Shown here: positions 24,452-34,400 of the stretch, piece after piece | Layout of the letters: the number at the start of each line of letters is the position of its first letter | How positions within the stretch are numbered: position 1 is the first letter of the stretch | Source of the DNA: Pseudomonadota bacterium | GTDB taxonomy: Bacteria; Pseudomonadota; Alphaproteobacteria; Micavibrionales; Micavibrionaceae | Assembly: GCA_029558635.1 (NCBI GenBank) | Contig: JAKQEE010000070.1 | Location: forward strand, 62,001 to 126,000 | DNA length: 64,000 nt | Direction: 5' to 3' | Made by a program: the position numbers and the translations under genes | The notes under the pieces: model-generated | What the model saw: the letters and a program-made list of their open reading frames with translations, nothing else | Databases searched by the model: none | Told to the model about the DNA's origin: nothing

Positions 24452-25444
24452 CTATCCTCCTATCGATGCCAGATGTGGAGTTGCTCCACTGTTTCCTTCA
24501 TGCAAAAAATGGGATGATTTTTTATAGACCATCAATGATACGATTTGATCCTGAAGCTCTTGTTTTTGTTCATCCTGTTGTAAGAGATGCCGCAAAGAAT
24601 AGCCCCCTTCTCCAAATAGGCACAAATGCAATGCACCTTTGGATGAAACACGCAATCGATTGCACGATGTGCAAAAATCCTTTGAATAGGGAGCAATCAA
24701 TCCTATTTTACCAACACTCTTTGGGTGATAGAATTCAACGGCCGGTCCAGCCCCATCTTCACGAGCCTGGACATGCCATCCCAAAGACAAAAGCCTGTTG
24801 CTAATCACAGATCCTGACAGATGATGCCTCTTGAAATAGTCCTGATTATTTCCAGTACGCATTAATTCGATGAAGCGTAACGAAACAGGTTTATCATCTA
24901 CAAAACGGATAAAGTCATCCAGCTCTGTATCATTCAATCCCTTTAATAAAACGGTATTAATTTTTACTGTACTAAAACCAGCTGCAAAGCAGGCCTCCAG
25001 ACCATCCATGATTTCCAAAAGCCTGTCATGCCCCGTGATTGTTTTAAACTGTTCGGGTTTCAAGGAATCAATACTGATATTAATGGCGCGTAATCCGGCG
25101 TTATAATAGTCCTGCGCCCGCTCTACGAGCTTATAACCATTGGTCGTAAACGCCAATTTTTGTATGCCAGATAGTGACGAAATCCTAGCTGCTATATCAA
25201 GAAAGTCAGATCGTATAGTTGGCTCACCACCAGTTAAACGAATTTTCCATACCCCTAGCCCAGCGAAGGCCTCAACCATTCTAGTGATTTCCAAAAGACT
25301 GAGGTCATCTTCTTCATTTTTATTCTTTGCATACCCGTTTGGAAGGCAATAGGAACACCGGAAATTGCACTTATCCGTCAATGATAAGCGCAAATAGGGG
25401 AAGCGACGACCGAATGCATCCGCAATTAACGGCTCATGTACCAC
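24452..25444 (-). CDS. moaA: GTP 3',8-cyclase (radical SAM)
   Basis: First enzyme of Moco synthesis, rearranging GTP to 3',8-cyclo-7,8-dihydro-GTP. The 330-residue radical-SAM protein has the N-terminal cluster CNFRCSYC (CxxxCxxC), the SAM motif RLTGGEPTIRSDF, the C-terminal cluster cysteines in DFCTSCNRLRVSSKGALHLC, and the essential terminal Gly-Gly (SIGG). The start is GTG 25444, preceded by AAAGGAG. First gene of the operon moaA-moaCB-moaD-moaE-mobA-hyp-tauE. A Moco riboswitch candidate lies in its leader. Confidence 0.95.
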   Translation of the reverse strand: MVHEPLIADAFGRRFPYLRLSLTDKCNFRCSYCLPNGYAKNKNEEDDLSLLEITRMVEAFAGLGVWKIRLTGGEPTIRSDFLDIAARISSLSGIQKLAFTTNGYKLVERAQDYYNAGLRAINISIDSLKPEQFKTITGHDRLLEIMDGLEACFAAGFSTVKINTVLLKGLNDTELDDFIRFVDDKPVSLRFIELMRTGNNQDYFKRHHLSGSVISNRLLSLGWHVQAREDGAGPAVEFYHPKSVGKIGLIAPYSKDFCTSCNRLRVSSKGALHLCLFGEGGYSLRHLLQQDEQKQELQDQIVSLMVYKKSSHFLHEGNSGATPHLASIGG

Positions 25445-25464
25445 TTTAGTTACTCCTTTCCAAA

Positions 25465-25558
25465 CAAGGGAGGCCGCAGCGTTTCCACATGCGACCCCGG
25501 CCAGCTCACCATATTCCGGGGAGAAAAGAACTTAGGATAAACTGGCTCGGAGCAGCCA
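25465..25558 (-). promoter_or_regulatory. Candidate Moco (molybdenum cofactor) riboswitch upstream of moaA
   Basis: In the moaA leader on the minus strand the blocks CTCCGAGCCAG (near 25551), GGTGAGCTGGC, GCCGGGGTCGC, GTGGAAACGC and GCGGCCTCCC (25468-25477) appear in order, ending about 10 nt before the AAAGGAG ribosome site. These blocks match the conserved core of the Moco RNA motif as I remember it, including the CGCA/TGCG hairpin capped by TGTGGAAACGC. Ligand binding would be expected to shut off moaA when cofactor is plentiful. No covariance search was possible. Confidence 0.7.
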
Positions 25559-25620
25559 TAACAATCAATTACAGCAAATCCTTATTCCAATTAGTATGCC
25601 GCATTTACACATAGGAGAAC

Positions 25621-25634
25621 TTGATTTGGATCAA
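25621..25634. promoter_or_regulatory. Fnr/Dnr box between moaA and the Dnr-like gene
   Basis: TTGATTTGGATCAA, perfect half sites. It lies 73 bp before the plus-strand regulator gene and upstream of the moaA riboswitch on the other strand, so it may serve both divergent promoters. Confidence 0.82.
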
Positions 25635-25706
25635 GGGCGAAAATTTGCAGGGGATGTCTATTACTGTATTGTTTTTTCAACATTTTTACATGAAACAGAA
25701 TAAACT

Positions 25707-26420
25707 ATGATCAGTCTTAAAATTGCCGAAATCATCAAGAAAACTCCGCTTTTTCAAAATATTTCCCACACCGACATAGAAGAGCTTGCAACATATTGCC
25801 ATCAGAAAAACCTATCCAAGGGACAAGAATTATTTTCTATGGGTGATAAAGCAGACTCTCTCTACATTGTCCTAAAAGGATGGATTAAACTCTACCGAAC
25901 ATCAAAGGATGGAGAAGAAGCCATTATAAATATCTTCGGCCCTGGTGAGTCTTTCGCTGAAGCCGCAGTTTTTAATGATAGTCATACGTACCCGGTTAAT
26001 GCTCAGGCAGTTGAAGAGTCAGTATTGATAGATATTCCTTACAACTATTTCATTCATAAAATAGAAGATGATAAAAATTTTGCCCTACGTATTCTTGGGG
26101 CCATTGCATCACGTCAACATTATCTGGTTCAACAACTTGAACAAGTTACAACTCGTTCAGCCACGCAAAGAATAGGCGCTTTCCTGCTGCGCTTCTGCGT
26201 CAAAGAAAGCCAAAATAAGAATGGCACTTGGATTGTTGATCTTCCTTACGATAAATCCGTTATTTCTACACGCCTAAACATTAAACCGGAAACATTTTCA
26301 CGTGCAATTGCCAAACTCGAACCTTACGGCGTATCCATAAACAAGCGGCAAATCATCATCACTGACAAAAATGAACTGATGGATTATTGCGACGTACCAA
26401 CACATGAAAAACCGTGCTAA
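25707..26420 (+). CDS. Crp/Fnr-family regulator, Dnr/NarR-like (no Fe-S cysteines)
   Basis: 237-residue transcription factor. The cyclic-nucleotide-like sensor domain covers residues 8-120 (LYIVLKGWIKLYR, FGPGESFAEAAVF), then a dimer helix, then a C-terminal winged helix with the recognition helix IKPETFSRAIAKL. Its E-x-x-S-R pattern reads TTGAT half sites. The N-terminal cysteine cluster of oxygen-sensing FNR is missing, as in Dnr/NarR proteins that respond to NO or nitrate. An Fnr box in its own promoter suggests control by itself or by the second regulator at 38344. It is convergent with nnrS, 4 bp apart. Confidence 0.9.
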   Translation: MISLKIAEIIKKTPLFQNISHTDIEELATYCHQKNLSKGQELFSMGDKADSLYIVLKGWIKLYRTSKDGEEAIINIFGPGESFAEAAVFNDSHTYPVNAQAVEESVLIDIPYNYFIHKIEDDKNFALRILGAIASRQHYLVQQLEQVTTRSATQRIGAFLLRFCVKESQNKNGTWIVDLPYDKSVISTRLNIKPETFSRAIAKLEPYGVSINKRQIIITDKNELMDYCDVPTHEKPC

Positions 26421-26424
26421 TCAA

Positions 26425-27588
26425 TTATGCCTCGTGACCATCCGGCCGCCCGGACATGAGTATCGGAGTATAAATAACCAAATATACAGCGAAACAAAAT
26501 GTCCATAGAACAGACGATGTAACAATCCATTCCAAAGTATAAATGGGAAGCACTAATGGACCAAACGTCCTTATAGCGGCAGCGCATTGAATCAAAATAA
26601 AAGAGATTTTAGTCATCCTTGTTGCAACCAAATCTCTTCCTGTATGCCCAAGTGTAACCCGGCAAATCATCCCCAATGTCATAGACCCTATACATCCTGC
26701 AGTCATAGCATGGATAACCATTGGAATTTCAAACAACCCCAAACCAGTTAGTCCCATTAGAAATAAGCCAACAACTAACCACAAATATCCTGCATGAAGA
26801 ACCCATAACAAAGGATCAGAGAGTGTTTTTAGGCTATGATAATGTCTCATGCGCACCGCATGAATAAGGAAGGAAGCGAAAGCCGCCACTGACAATATCA
26901 CTGTTCCCTGTGCAAAGATGAGACAGAGCGCGGTTACAGCAAGTGAGATCAAAGCAGCAATATCTGTTTTTGTCTGATCTGTCTGAAATGCAGAAATACC
27001 TGATCGTCTTAATGCAGCAACCGTGAAAGCCGGAATAATACGCCCCCCGATCAAGGAAACCATTATCAGGATCATCATCAGAGCAATGTACAAAGGGGTC
27101 TTTTCGCCAGTATTTAACGACCACACATCACATATGAAAAGGATACTCAAAATACCTAGAAATACAAAATTACGTTTATTCCAACTACGGATCAACGGTA
27201 TAGCTAGCGTTGCAGCTAATGCGGGAATAAAAATGGATTCTAGCGTCGAGACAATCCACAAAGGAAAACCAACATTAAAAGTAACAACACACCTGCCTAA
27301 CAGCCAAAGCACACATAACAACGCCAAATGAATCTGCCTTGCCGGTGCCCCTCCTGTCCAATTTGCAACTGCCGTTAACAAAAAACCTGCCACTATAGCC
27401 AGTGTATAACCAAAAATCATTTCATGTGCATGCCAGAAGATGGGATCGCTTATCCCTTCCGGCAAAGAAAACATCCCCGCATAAAAACCTCCCCATATGG
27501 CAATATTAAACACACCATACAAAGCTCCCAGAAAAAAGAACGGACGAAAGCCTCGCCCAAAGAACGGGAGTTTAAAAATACTCAACAT
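26425..27588 (-). CDS. nnrS: NnrS-family membrane protein
   Basis: 387-residue polytopic membrane haem protein of the NnrS family, with about 12 hydrophobic helices. The N-terminal signature FRPFFFLGALYG, WHAHEMIFGYTLAIVAGFLL and later histidine-bearing helices (MVIHAMTAGCIGSMTLGMI) match the family. NnrS protects cells from nitric oxide formed during nitrate/nitrite respiration. It is the last gene of the nar transcription unit, 18 bp after the parvulin gene, with a clear ribosome site (CAGGAAT) before ATG 27588. Confidence 0.92.
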   Translation of the reverse strand: MLSIFKLPFFGRGFRPFFFLGALYGVFNIAIWGGFYAGMFSLPEGISDPIFWHAHEMIFGYTLAIVAGFLLTAVANWTGGAPARQIHLALLCVLWLLGRCVVTFNVGFPLWIVSTLESIFIPALAATLAIPLIRSWNKRNFVFLGILSILFICDVWSLNTGEKTPLYIALMMILIMVSLIGGRIIPAFTVAALRRSGISAFQTDQTKTDIAALISLAVTALCLIFAQGTVILSVAAFASFLIHAVRMRHYHSLKTLSDPLLWVLHAGYLWLVVGLFLMGLTGLGLFEIPMVIHAMTAGCIGSMTLGMICRVTLGHTGRDLVATRMTKISFILIQCAAAIRTFGPLVLPIYTLEWIVTSSVLWTFCFAVYLVIYTPILMSGRPDGHEA

Positions 27589-27606
27589 GATGAATTCCTG
27601 TTTTAC

Positions 27607-28398
27607 TTATTGAACTAAAGGAGTTGATGCTCCTTCAAAACGAAAACCGCTAATTTCTGCTTTTCCGGCAAGTAATTGTATATATTGATGGAATGCTCTA
27701 TTCCAACTTTCTTGAACTAGATATTCTTTTATCCACTTCTCAACGAGATCAAAGGGCAACTGCACCCCATCTACTCGCTTATGCACCCTGATAACATGGA
27801 AACCGACTTCAGTTTCAACCGGCTCAGAACTGGTTTCATTTTCCTTCATTCTCAGCAAGGCCATCTCAAAAGCGGGCATAGTCTGCCCTTTGCTAATTTG
27901 GCCGAGACGTCCGCCATTTTTTGACGAAGAGCAAGCGGACTCTTGAATCGCAAGATCATCAAACAGATGAGGCTGGTCCATTAACCTTTCAATTGCAGAT
28001 AACGCCTGCAACCTTGCTTTACTGCGTGCCTCACTATCATCCGGAGGCGCAAGATAGAGTATATGAGAAACCTCAAACAATGGGGATGTAACAAATCTTT
28101 TCATATTGTTATCATAGTACCGCTGGCATGTATCCGCATCAGCCTCTGGAACGGATATCTCCTGCTCTAATAAAGAACTAATGATCTGGTCAGAATTTTT
28201 TATAGCTTCCTGACGCGTACCCACACCTAATTCTACAGCCCTTTGAAGCAACATCTCGCGAATAACCAAAGCTTTCATAGCTTCAAATTTTGCGGCATGA
28301 AGACTATCTGCAGGATGGTACTGTACTTCAGCATTAATTTCTTCAGGAGAAATTTTTATTCCGTTAACTGTAATTCCAGGAGCAAGACCACTCATCAT
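27607..28398 (-). CDS. NifM/PpiC-like parvulin peptidyl-prolyl isomerase of the nar operon
   Basis: 263-residue predicted cytosolic chaperone with no signal peptide. The N-terminal half is helical. The parvulin domain covers about residues 115-225, with EVSHILYLAPPDD, NGGRLGQISKGQTMPAFEMA and EPVETEVGFHVIRVHKRVDG. PPIases of this type are often found directly after narGHJI in proteobacteria, where they are thought to help assemble the nitrate reductase. The start overlaps the narI stop, so it is translationally coupled. Confidence 0.88.
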   Translation of the reverse strand: MMSGLAPGITVNGIKISPEEINAEVQYHPADSLHAAKFEAMKALVIREMLLQRAVELGVGTRQEAIKNSDQIISSLLEQEISVPEADADTCQRYYDNNMKRFVTSPLFEVSHILYLAPPDDSEARSKARLQALSAIERLMDQPHLFDDLAIQESACSSSKNGGRLGQISKGQTMPAFEMALLRMKENETSSEPVETEVGFHVIRVHKRVDGVQLPFDLVEKWIKEYLVQESWNRAFHQYIQLLAGKAEISGFRFEGASTPLVQ

Positions 28399-29069
28399 GA
28401 CGCTCTCTTTCTTACAATCTGATATGGCCTAAAAACATAACCAAACGGCGCACTCAATGCGTGAACCAGTCGTGTAAATGGGAAGACAAGCAAAATGAAT
28501 AATCCAAGTGTGATGTGCAACTTAAAGACAAGAGCAACATCAATTAAATATTCATGAGCCCCACCTCTGAAAGTCACAATATGCTGTGCCCACTCCATAA
28601 ACTTGACCATCTCATGACCATCAAGGTGATTCATCGAAACTGTGATAGTAAATAAACCAAGTGTAAGCTGAGCCAGCAGCAGAAAAAGAACAGCAATATC
28701 AGCAAAAGAACTGTTAGATCTTATGCGTGGATCAAATAATCGACGATGTATCAACATACAAAGCCCCACAAAACAGAATACGCCCGCTATACCACCAACG
28801 CTCATTGCCATAATCTGCTTGAACTCATGGGAAATTCCCAAAGCATCAAAGACCGCGATAGGTGTCAGCAGACCGACCGCATGGCCAGCAAGAATAGTCA
28901 AAATTCCTAGATGAAAGAGAATGCTACCGACTATTAGCTGTCGCCGCCTTAAAAGCTGACTCGATTTGCTTCGCCATGAATACGGATCACGGTCAAAGCG
29001 CAGAACGCTACCCAATAAAAAAAAGGCAATCGAAATGTAAGGAAAAACTTGGAACAGGAAAAAATTCAT
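28395..29069 (-). CDS. narI: Respiratory nitrate reductase gamma subunit (cytochrome b)
   Basis: Membrane anchor that oxidises quinol and passes electrons through two b haems to NarH. The 224-residue protein has five hydrophobic helices, starting FFLFQVFPYISIAFFLLGSV. Haem-ligating histidines are visible in LFHLGILTILAGHAVGL and in VALVFKLHITLGLFILLVFP. WAQHIVTFRGGAHEYL is the conserved periplasmic loop. Order G-H-J-I is the usual one. Confidence 0.95.
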   Translation of the reverse strand: MNFFLFQVFPYISIAFFLLGSVLRFDRDPYSWRSKSSQLLRRRQLIVGSILFHLGILTILAGHAVGLLTPIAVFDALGISHEFKQIMAMSVGGIAGVFCFVGLCMLIHRRLFDPRIRSNSSFADIAVLFLLLAQLTLGLFTITVSMNHLDGHEMVKFMEWAQHIVTFRGGAHEYLIDVALVFKLHITLGLFILLVFPFTRLVHALSAPFGYVFRPYQIVRKRAS

Positions 29070-29071
29070 TT

Positions 29072-29773
29072 TTAACCTCTCTTTTCTTCAGGTGCCATTT
29101 TCATGCGCGCCAACATTTCTGAGGCACGAGGACATCCGTCATTTTGACCATTCAATGGTGCGCTATTATCAAAAGCAAACTGTTCTTCCCATTCTTTGTC
29201 TAATTGCTCAAGACTATAAGCCTCACCAGAAGAATCGCTCAAAGCTTGCTCAATATTTTTGGGATCAATTTTACATGCCGCCACCTCAGATATCGCATCA
29301 AATATAGATGCATAAAGAGACTCTCTGTTTCTAAGACGAGCTCCTATAGCGGACGTAACATTAACAATGCTGGATAAATTGTCGTTTATTTCGCTGATAG
29401 GAAGATTTGATACATATTCAAGGAATAAAGGTAAATAATCAGGGGTTTCTTCAGCCGTAATAGTCAGACCATGTCTTTCATATAAATTTGCTAAATCAAC
29501 GAGAGCCTGCCCGCGTTCACGAGAGTCACCATGAATATGTTCGAATATATGCAACGATAGAGACGGTGTACGATCAAAAAGAGAGACATACTCATCTTGA
29601 ATATCAAGAATTTCTCTTGATTTAATCTCTTCTATCAATTCATTTATATTACCAATCAACTTGTCAGATAGGATATTTTCCTGATGCAATAACATTTGAC
29701 ACTCATCAAGAATAGTCTGATGCATCTCCGTAGGGTAGGTTAACAAGAATCCGAGAATTTTAAGCGTTCTCAT
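29072..29773 (-). CDS. narJ: Nitrate reductase molybdenum-cofactor assembly chaperone
   Basis: TorD-like chaperone that loads Moco into NarG before membrane docking. The 233-residue helical protein has LGFLLTYPTEMHQTILDECQ near the N terminus and the family signature DEYVSLFDRTPSLSLHIFEH, GDSRERGQALVDLANLYERH, DYLPLFLEYVS. AAAGGAAAAG lies before the ATG at 29773, 12 bp after narH. Confidence 0.94.
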   Translation of the reverse strand: MRTLKILGFLLTYPTEMHQTILDECQMLLHQENILSDKLIGNINELIEEIKSREILDIQDEYVSLFDRTPSLSLHIFEHIHGDSRERGQALVDLANLYERHGLTITAEETPDYLPLFLEYVSNLPISEINDNLSSIVNVTSAIGARLRNRESLYASIFDAISEVAACKIDPKNIEQALSDSSGEAYSLEQLDKEWEEQFAFDNSAPLNGQNDGCPRASEMLARMKMAPEEKRG

Positions 29774-29785
29774 AGCTTTTCCTTT

Positions 29786-31432
29786 CTAACCACAGCTTCC
29801 ACAGCAACCGCCGCCGCAACTTGATTTACTTTCATTTTTACTTTCTGGCTCCTCTACTTTTTCATAGTGATCGCGTTGAAAAATCGTATTCACCCGATTG
29901 TCTTTGCTGGATCCACTTTGACCTCTAGTCTGTTTCGGACTATCGAATATATCCGTCACACTGTTACTATGCCCCGAACAACCGTTACCAAAACTGAACC
30001 CACAGCCACCACTCTCACCATAAGCATCCAAAGTTTCTTCACGATGCCCTGTTGGAATGACATAGCGATCTTCGTAATTTGCGATCGCCATAATTTTGTA
30101 CATGTCCTCAACCATATCAGATGTCAAGTGAACAGACTCCAGATATGCGGTATCCGGATTTCCTTTAATAAGTTTGCTGCGCATGTAATGACGCATAGCT
30201 AGCATTCTTTTCAAACCGAACCTGACAGGCTCCTCTTTCCCACCTGTCAACAAGTTAGCCAGATATTTGACCGGAATACGCATATCATTCAGATCAGGCA
30301 TAATACCATCCTTCTCAACTGAAATTTGTCCGGCTGTCGCCGCTGCTTGAATCGGAGAAAGAGGCGGAATATACCAAACCATCGGTAATGTTCTGTATTC
30401 GGGATGCAATGGAAAAGCTACCTTCCATTCCATAGCCATTTTATAAACAGGAGATTTTTGTGCTGCTTCAATCCAGTTATCCGGAATACCGTCCTTACGA
30501 GCCTGTGCAATAACTTTTGGGTCATGAGGGTCCAAGAAAATACCGCATTGACTCTCATAAAGGTCTTCAGGGTTTTCTACGCTAGCAGCTTCTTCTATTC
30601 TGTCAGCGTCATAAAGCATAACCCCAAGATATCTAATGCGCCCCACACAAGTCTCAGAACAGACTGTTGGTTCCCCGTTCTCAATCCTAGGATAGCAGAA
30701 GGTACATTTCTCTGCCTTACCGGTTTTCCAGTTATAATAGATCTTTTTGTATGGGCAGCCGGAAATACACATTCTCCAGCCTCGGCATTTGTCCTGATCA
30801 ACAAGAACAATTCCATCTTCTTCACGTTTATAGATTGAACCAGAAGGACAAGACGCAACACATGTAGGATTAAGACAATGCTCGCACAACCGAGGCAAAT
30901 ACATCATGAATGTATTCTCGAACTGTCCATACATTTCTTTTTCAATATCTTTGAAGTTATAATCTTTTTTACGGTGCTCAAACTCTGTTCCCAGAATTTC
31001 TTCCCAATTCGGTCCCCATTCAATTTTTTCCATGCGTTCTCCTGAAATCAGAGATCGTGGGCGCGCTGTAGGCATGGTTTTTGACTCAGGAGCCTTCTGC
31101 AAATGATCATAGTCAAAAGTAAATGGCTCGTAATAATCATCAATCTCCGGAAGATTTGGATTACCAAAAATATTGGCCAGGATGCGCCAACGCCCCCCCT
31201 GCTTAGGATTTATCTTTCCACTGGCATTACGCTGCCATCCACCTTTCCATTTGTCCTGATTTTCCCATTCTTTTGGATATCCAATACCAGGCTTGGTTTC
31301 AACATTGTTGAACCATGCATATTCGACCCCTTCGCGGGATGTCCAGACATTCTTGCAAGTCACAGAGCAAGTATGGCAACCAATACATTTATCAAGATTT
31401 AAAACCATTCCAACTTGAGCGCGTATTTTCAT
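29786..31432 (-). CDS. narH: Respiratory nitrate reductase beta subunit (Fe-S)
   Basis: Carries electrons from NarI to NarG through one [3Fe-4S] and three [4Fe-4S] clusters. Cysteine motifs: CIGCHTCSVTCKNVW (residues 16-30), CEHCLNPTCVASCP, CRGWRMCISGCPYKKI (the Trp marks the 3Fe-4S site) and CTFCYPRIENG with CSETCVGRIRYLG. Start ATG 31432 has AAAGGAATAG before it; the open frame upstream lies in narG. The 548-residue length exceeds the roughly 510-residue norm because of a C-terminal extension with GGCGFSFGNGCSGH and a final Cys-rich SSCGGGCCGSCG (C539, C543, C544, C547). I have not seen that tail in standard NarH. Confidence 0.95.
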   Translation of the reverse strand: MKIRAQVGMVLNLDKCIGCHTCSVTCKNVWTSREGVEYAWFNNVETKPGIGYPKEWENQDKWKGGWQRNASGKINPKQGGRWRILANIFGNPNLPEIDDYYEPFTFDYDHLQKAPESKTMPTARPRSLISGERMEKIEWGPNWEEILGTEFEHRKKDYNFKDIEKEMYGQFENTFMMYLPRLCEHCLNPTCVASCPSGSIYKREEDGIVLVDQDKCRGWRMCISGCPYKKIYYNWKTGKAEKCTFCYPRIENGEPTVCSETCVGRIRYLGVMLYDADRIEEAASVENPEDLYESQCGIFLDPHDPKVIAQARKDGIPDNWIEAAQKSPVYKMAMEWKVAFPLHPEYRTLPMVWYIPPLSPIQAAATAGQISVEKDGIMPDLNDMRIPVKYLANLLTGGKEEPVRFGLKRMLAMRHYMRSKLIKGNPDTAYLESVHLTSDMVEDMYKIMAIANYEDRYVIPTGHREETLDAYGESGGCGFSFGNGCSGHSNSVTDIFDSPKQTRGQSGSSKDNRVNTIFQRDHYEKVEEPESKNESKSSCGGGCCGSCG

Positions 31433-31445
31433 TTTACTATTCCTT

Positions 31446-34400
31446 TCACTCGGCTGCACTGGTTGCAATTGGTTCTTCCATCCAATCCACCTGATCAACG
31501 CGGCGAACAACAACAAATTCATCACGGTTTGAACCAACAGTACCGTAATAATTAAAACCATAGGATAACTGAGCATAGCCACCGATCATATGGGTTGGCT
31601 TAATTGTTGCACGTGTGACCGAGTTATGAATTCCACCCCGGGCATTTGTGATTTTACTTCCTGGTGTATGCACCAACTTTTCCTGAGCGTGATACATCAA
31701 CATCATCCCCTCGTTTACGCGCTGGGACACAACTGCACGTGCCATAATGGCACCATTGGTATTAAAAACCTCCAGCCAGTCATTATCCTTAACACCAATC
31801 TTCTTGGCGTCCACCTCACTCACCCAGACAATCGGCCCGCCACGTGAAAGGGTCAGCATATGCAAATTATCCGTATATGTTGAATGGATTCCCCATTTTT
31901 GGTGAGGCGTAATAAAGTTCAAAACTATTGTTGGAGATTCTTTCCCATGCTTATCTAACATGTGCTGAACAGTTCGTGTATTGATAGGGGGACGATAGGA
32001 AACAAGACCTTCACCAAAGTCAATCATCCATGGGTGATCTTGATAGAGCTGCTGACGCCCTGTCAATGTTCTCCACGGGATAAACTCATGAACATTAGTG
32101 TAACCCGCATTATAACAGACATGTTCAGACTCAATTCCACTCCACGTTGGAGAACTAATAATCTTGCGCGGTTGCGCCTGAATATCTCTGAATCGAATCT
32201 TTTCCTCTTCTTTTGGCAGCGCCAAATGTCTATGATCACGCCCTGTTATTTTACTCAAAGCACTCCAAGCCTTAACAGCAACCTCACCATTTGTTTCTGG
32301 AGCAAGTGATAGAACAACTTCACAAGCATCTATATCGCTATCAATTTTCGCACGTCCATCTTTCTCACCATTCAGTTTTTTAAGAAAATCAACTTCATGA
32401 TCTGTATTCCAGCCAATTCCTTTTCCGCCATTTCCTAATATTTCCAGAAGTGGGCCTAACGAAGTAAATCTTTCATAAGTTGCTGGATAATCTCTTTCAA
32501 CCACCTTCATAGACGGGGCCGTTTTCCCAGGGATCAAATCACATTCGCCTTTTCTCCATTCTTTGACATCAGGTTGAGCCAACTCGCCAGGCGTATCATG
32601 CTGAATGGGAGTCAATACAATTTCCTTTTCAACACCCAGATGACCCTTGCAAACTTCCGAGAATTTCTTTGCAATCGCCTTATAGATTTCCCAATCAGAC
32701 TTACTTTGCCAGACAGGATCAATCGCTTTGGAAAGCGGATGAATGAACGGGTGCATGTCGGAAGTATTCAGATCATTTTTCTCGTACCAGCTAGCTGTAG
32801 GAAGAACGATATCGGAGTAGACGCAAGTTGTAGACATACGGAAGTCAAGTGTTACAACGAGGTCTAGCTTCCCTTCAGGGGCCTTGTCGTGCCATGTAAC
32901 CTCTGCGGACAGCCCCGGCCCTTCTTCACCCAAATCTTTTCCTTGAACACCATGCTGCGTTCCCAGGAAGTGTTTCATAAAATACTCATGACCTTTGCCG
33001 CTGGACCCTAGGATATTGGAACGCCAAACGAACATATTACGTGGCCAGTTATCAGGGTGATCAGGATCTTCACAAGACATACGAAGATCACCAGATTTCA
33101 AACGATTGACTACATAATCAATTGGATCTGCACCTTGTTCAGCAGCTTTTTGAACCAATAACATGGGGTTTTCTTGCAACTGAGGAGCCGACGGCAACCA
33201 TCCCATACGTTCAGCGCGAATATTGCAATCAATCAGCGATCCCTTCCACTTATTTTTTTCCGCAAGCGGTGAGAGAATTTCGCTTACACCAAGAGTTTCA
33301 TATCTCCACTGATCTGTATGTGCATAGAAGAATGAAGTTGAATTTTGCTGACGTGGAGGACGAGTCCAATCCAACGCAAAAGCTAATGGAAGCCAGCCGG
33401 TTTGTGGGCGAAGTTTCTCCTGCCCCACATAATGCGACCACCCTCCGCCTGATTGCCCAACGCATCCGCAAAATACCAGCATATTAATTGCGGCGCGGTA
33501 ATTCATATCCATATGATACCAGTGATTCATGGCCGCCCCGATGATAATCATCGACTTACCTTTTGTATCATGGGCATTCTGCGCAAAAGCACGAGCAACC
33601 TGTACAACCTGTTCTGCCTTTACTCCTGTAATACTTTCCTGCCACTTAGGGGTATACGGAATATTGTCTCCGTAACTGCTCGCCACATTCGCTCCACCCA
33701 ATCCATCCCGCGCAATACCGTAATTGGCACACAGAAGGTCAAAGACACAAGCAACGGCAATTTTTTCGCCATTGAGATCCAGATATTTGACTGGGACAGA
33801 ACGATCCAGAACATCTTCCTGATCATTTGTCTGGAAATATCCATGCTCATGAGGTTGCCCTCCAAAATAAGGGAATCCAACATTCAAAACATCATCATGC
33901 CACCCCATAAGAGTTTTACGTGGGCGAATTTTAGTTCCGGTTTTAGAGTCCGTTGGTACAATATTCCACTTTCCTTCTTCTCCCCATCTAAATCCAATAG
34001 ATCCAGTTGGCACTGAAATTTGTCCTGTCTCCTCATCAAAGCAAACTGTTTTCCATTCAGGATTATTCTGTTCATCCAGATGGTTGGCAAAGTCCGAAGC
34101 TCGAACCATTCGGCCTGGAACATAGCGTCCATCCCGTTGTTCTAGCTTAACAAGAAACGGCATATCTGAATATGCACGACAATAATCATCAAAATATTCC
34201 GATGGATTATCAATATGGAACTCTTTCAGAATCACATGCCCCATCGCCATCCCAAGCGCAGCATCTGTACCCTGACGCGGATTCAACCAAATATCACCAA
34301 ATTTTGATGCTTCGGAATAGTCAGGGGTAATTGTAACAATCTGGGTTCCTTTATAACGGGATTCAGTCATAAAGTGAGCATCTGGTGTACGGGTTTGCGG

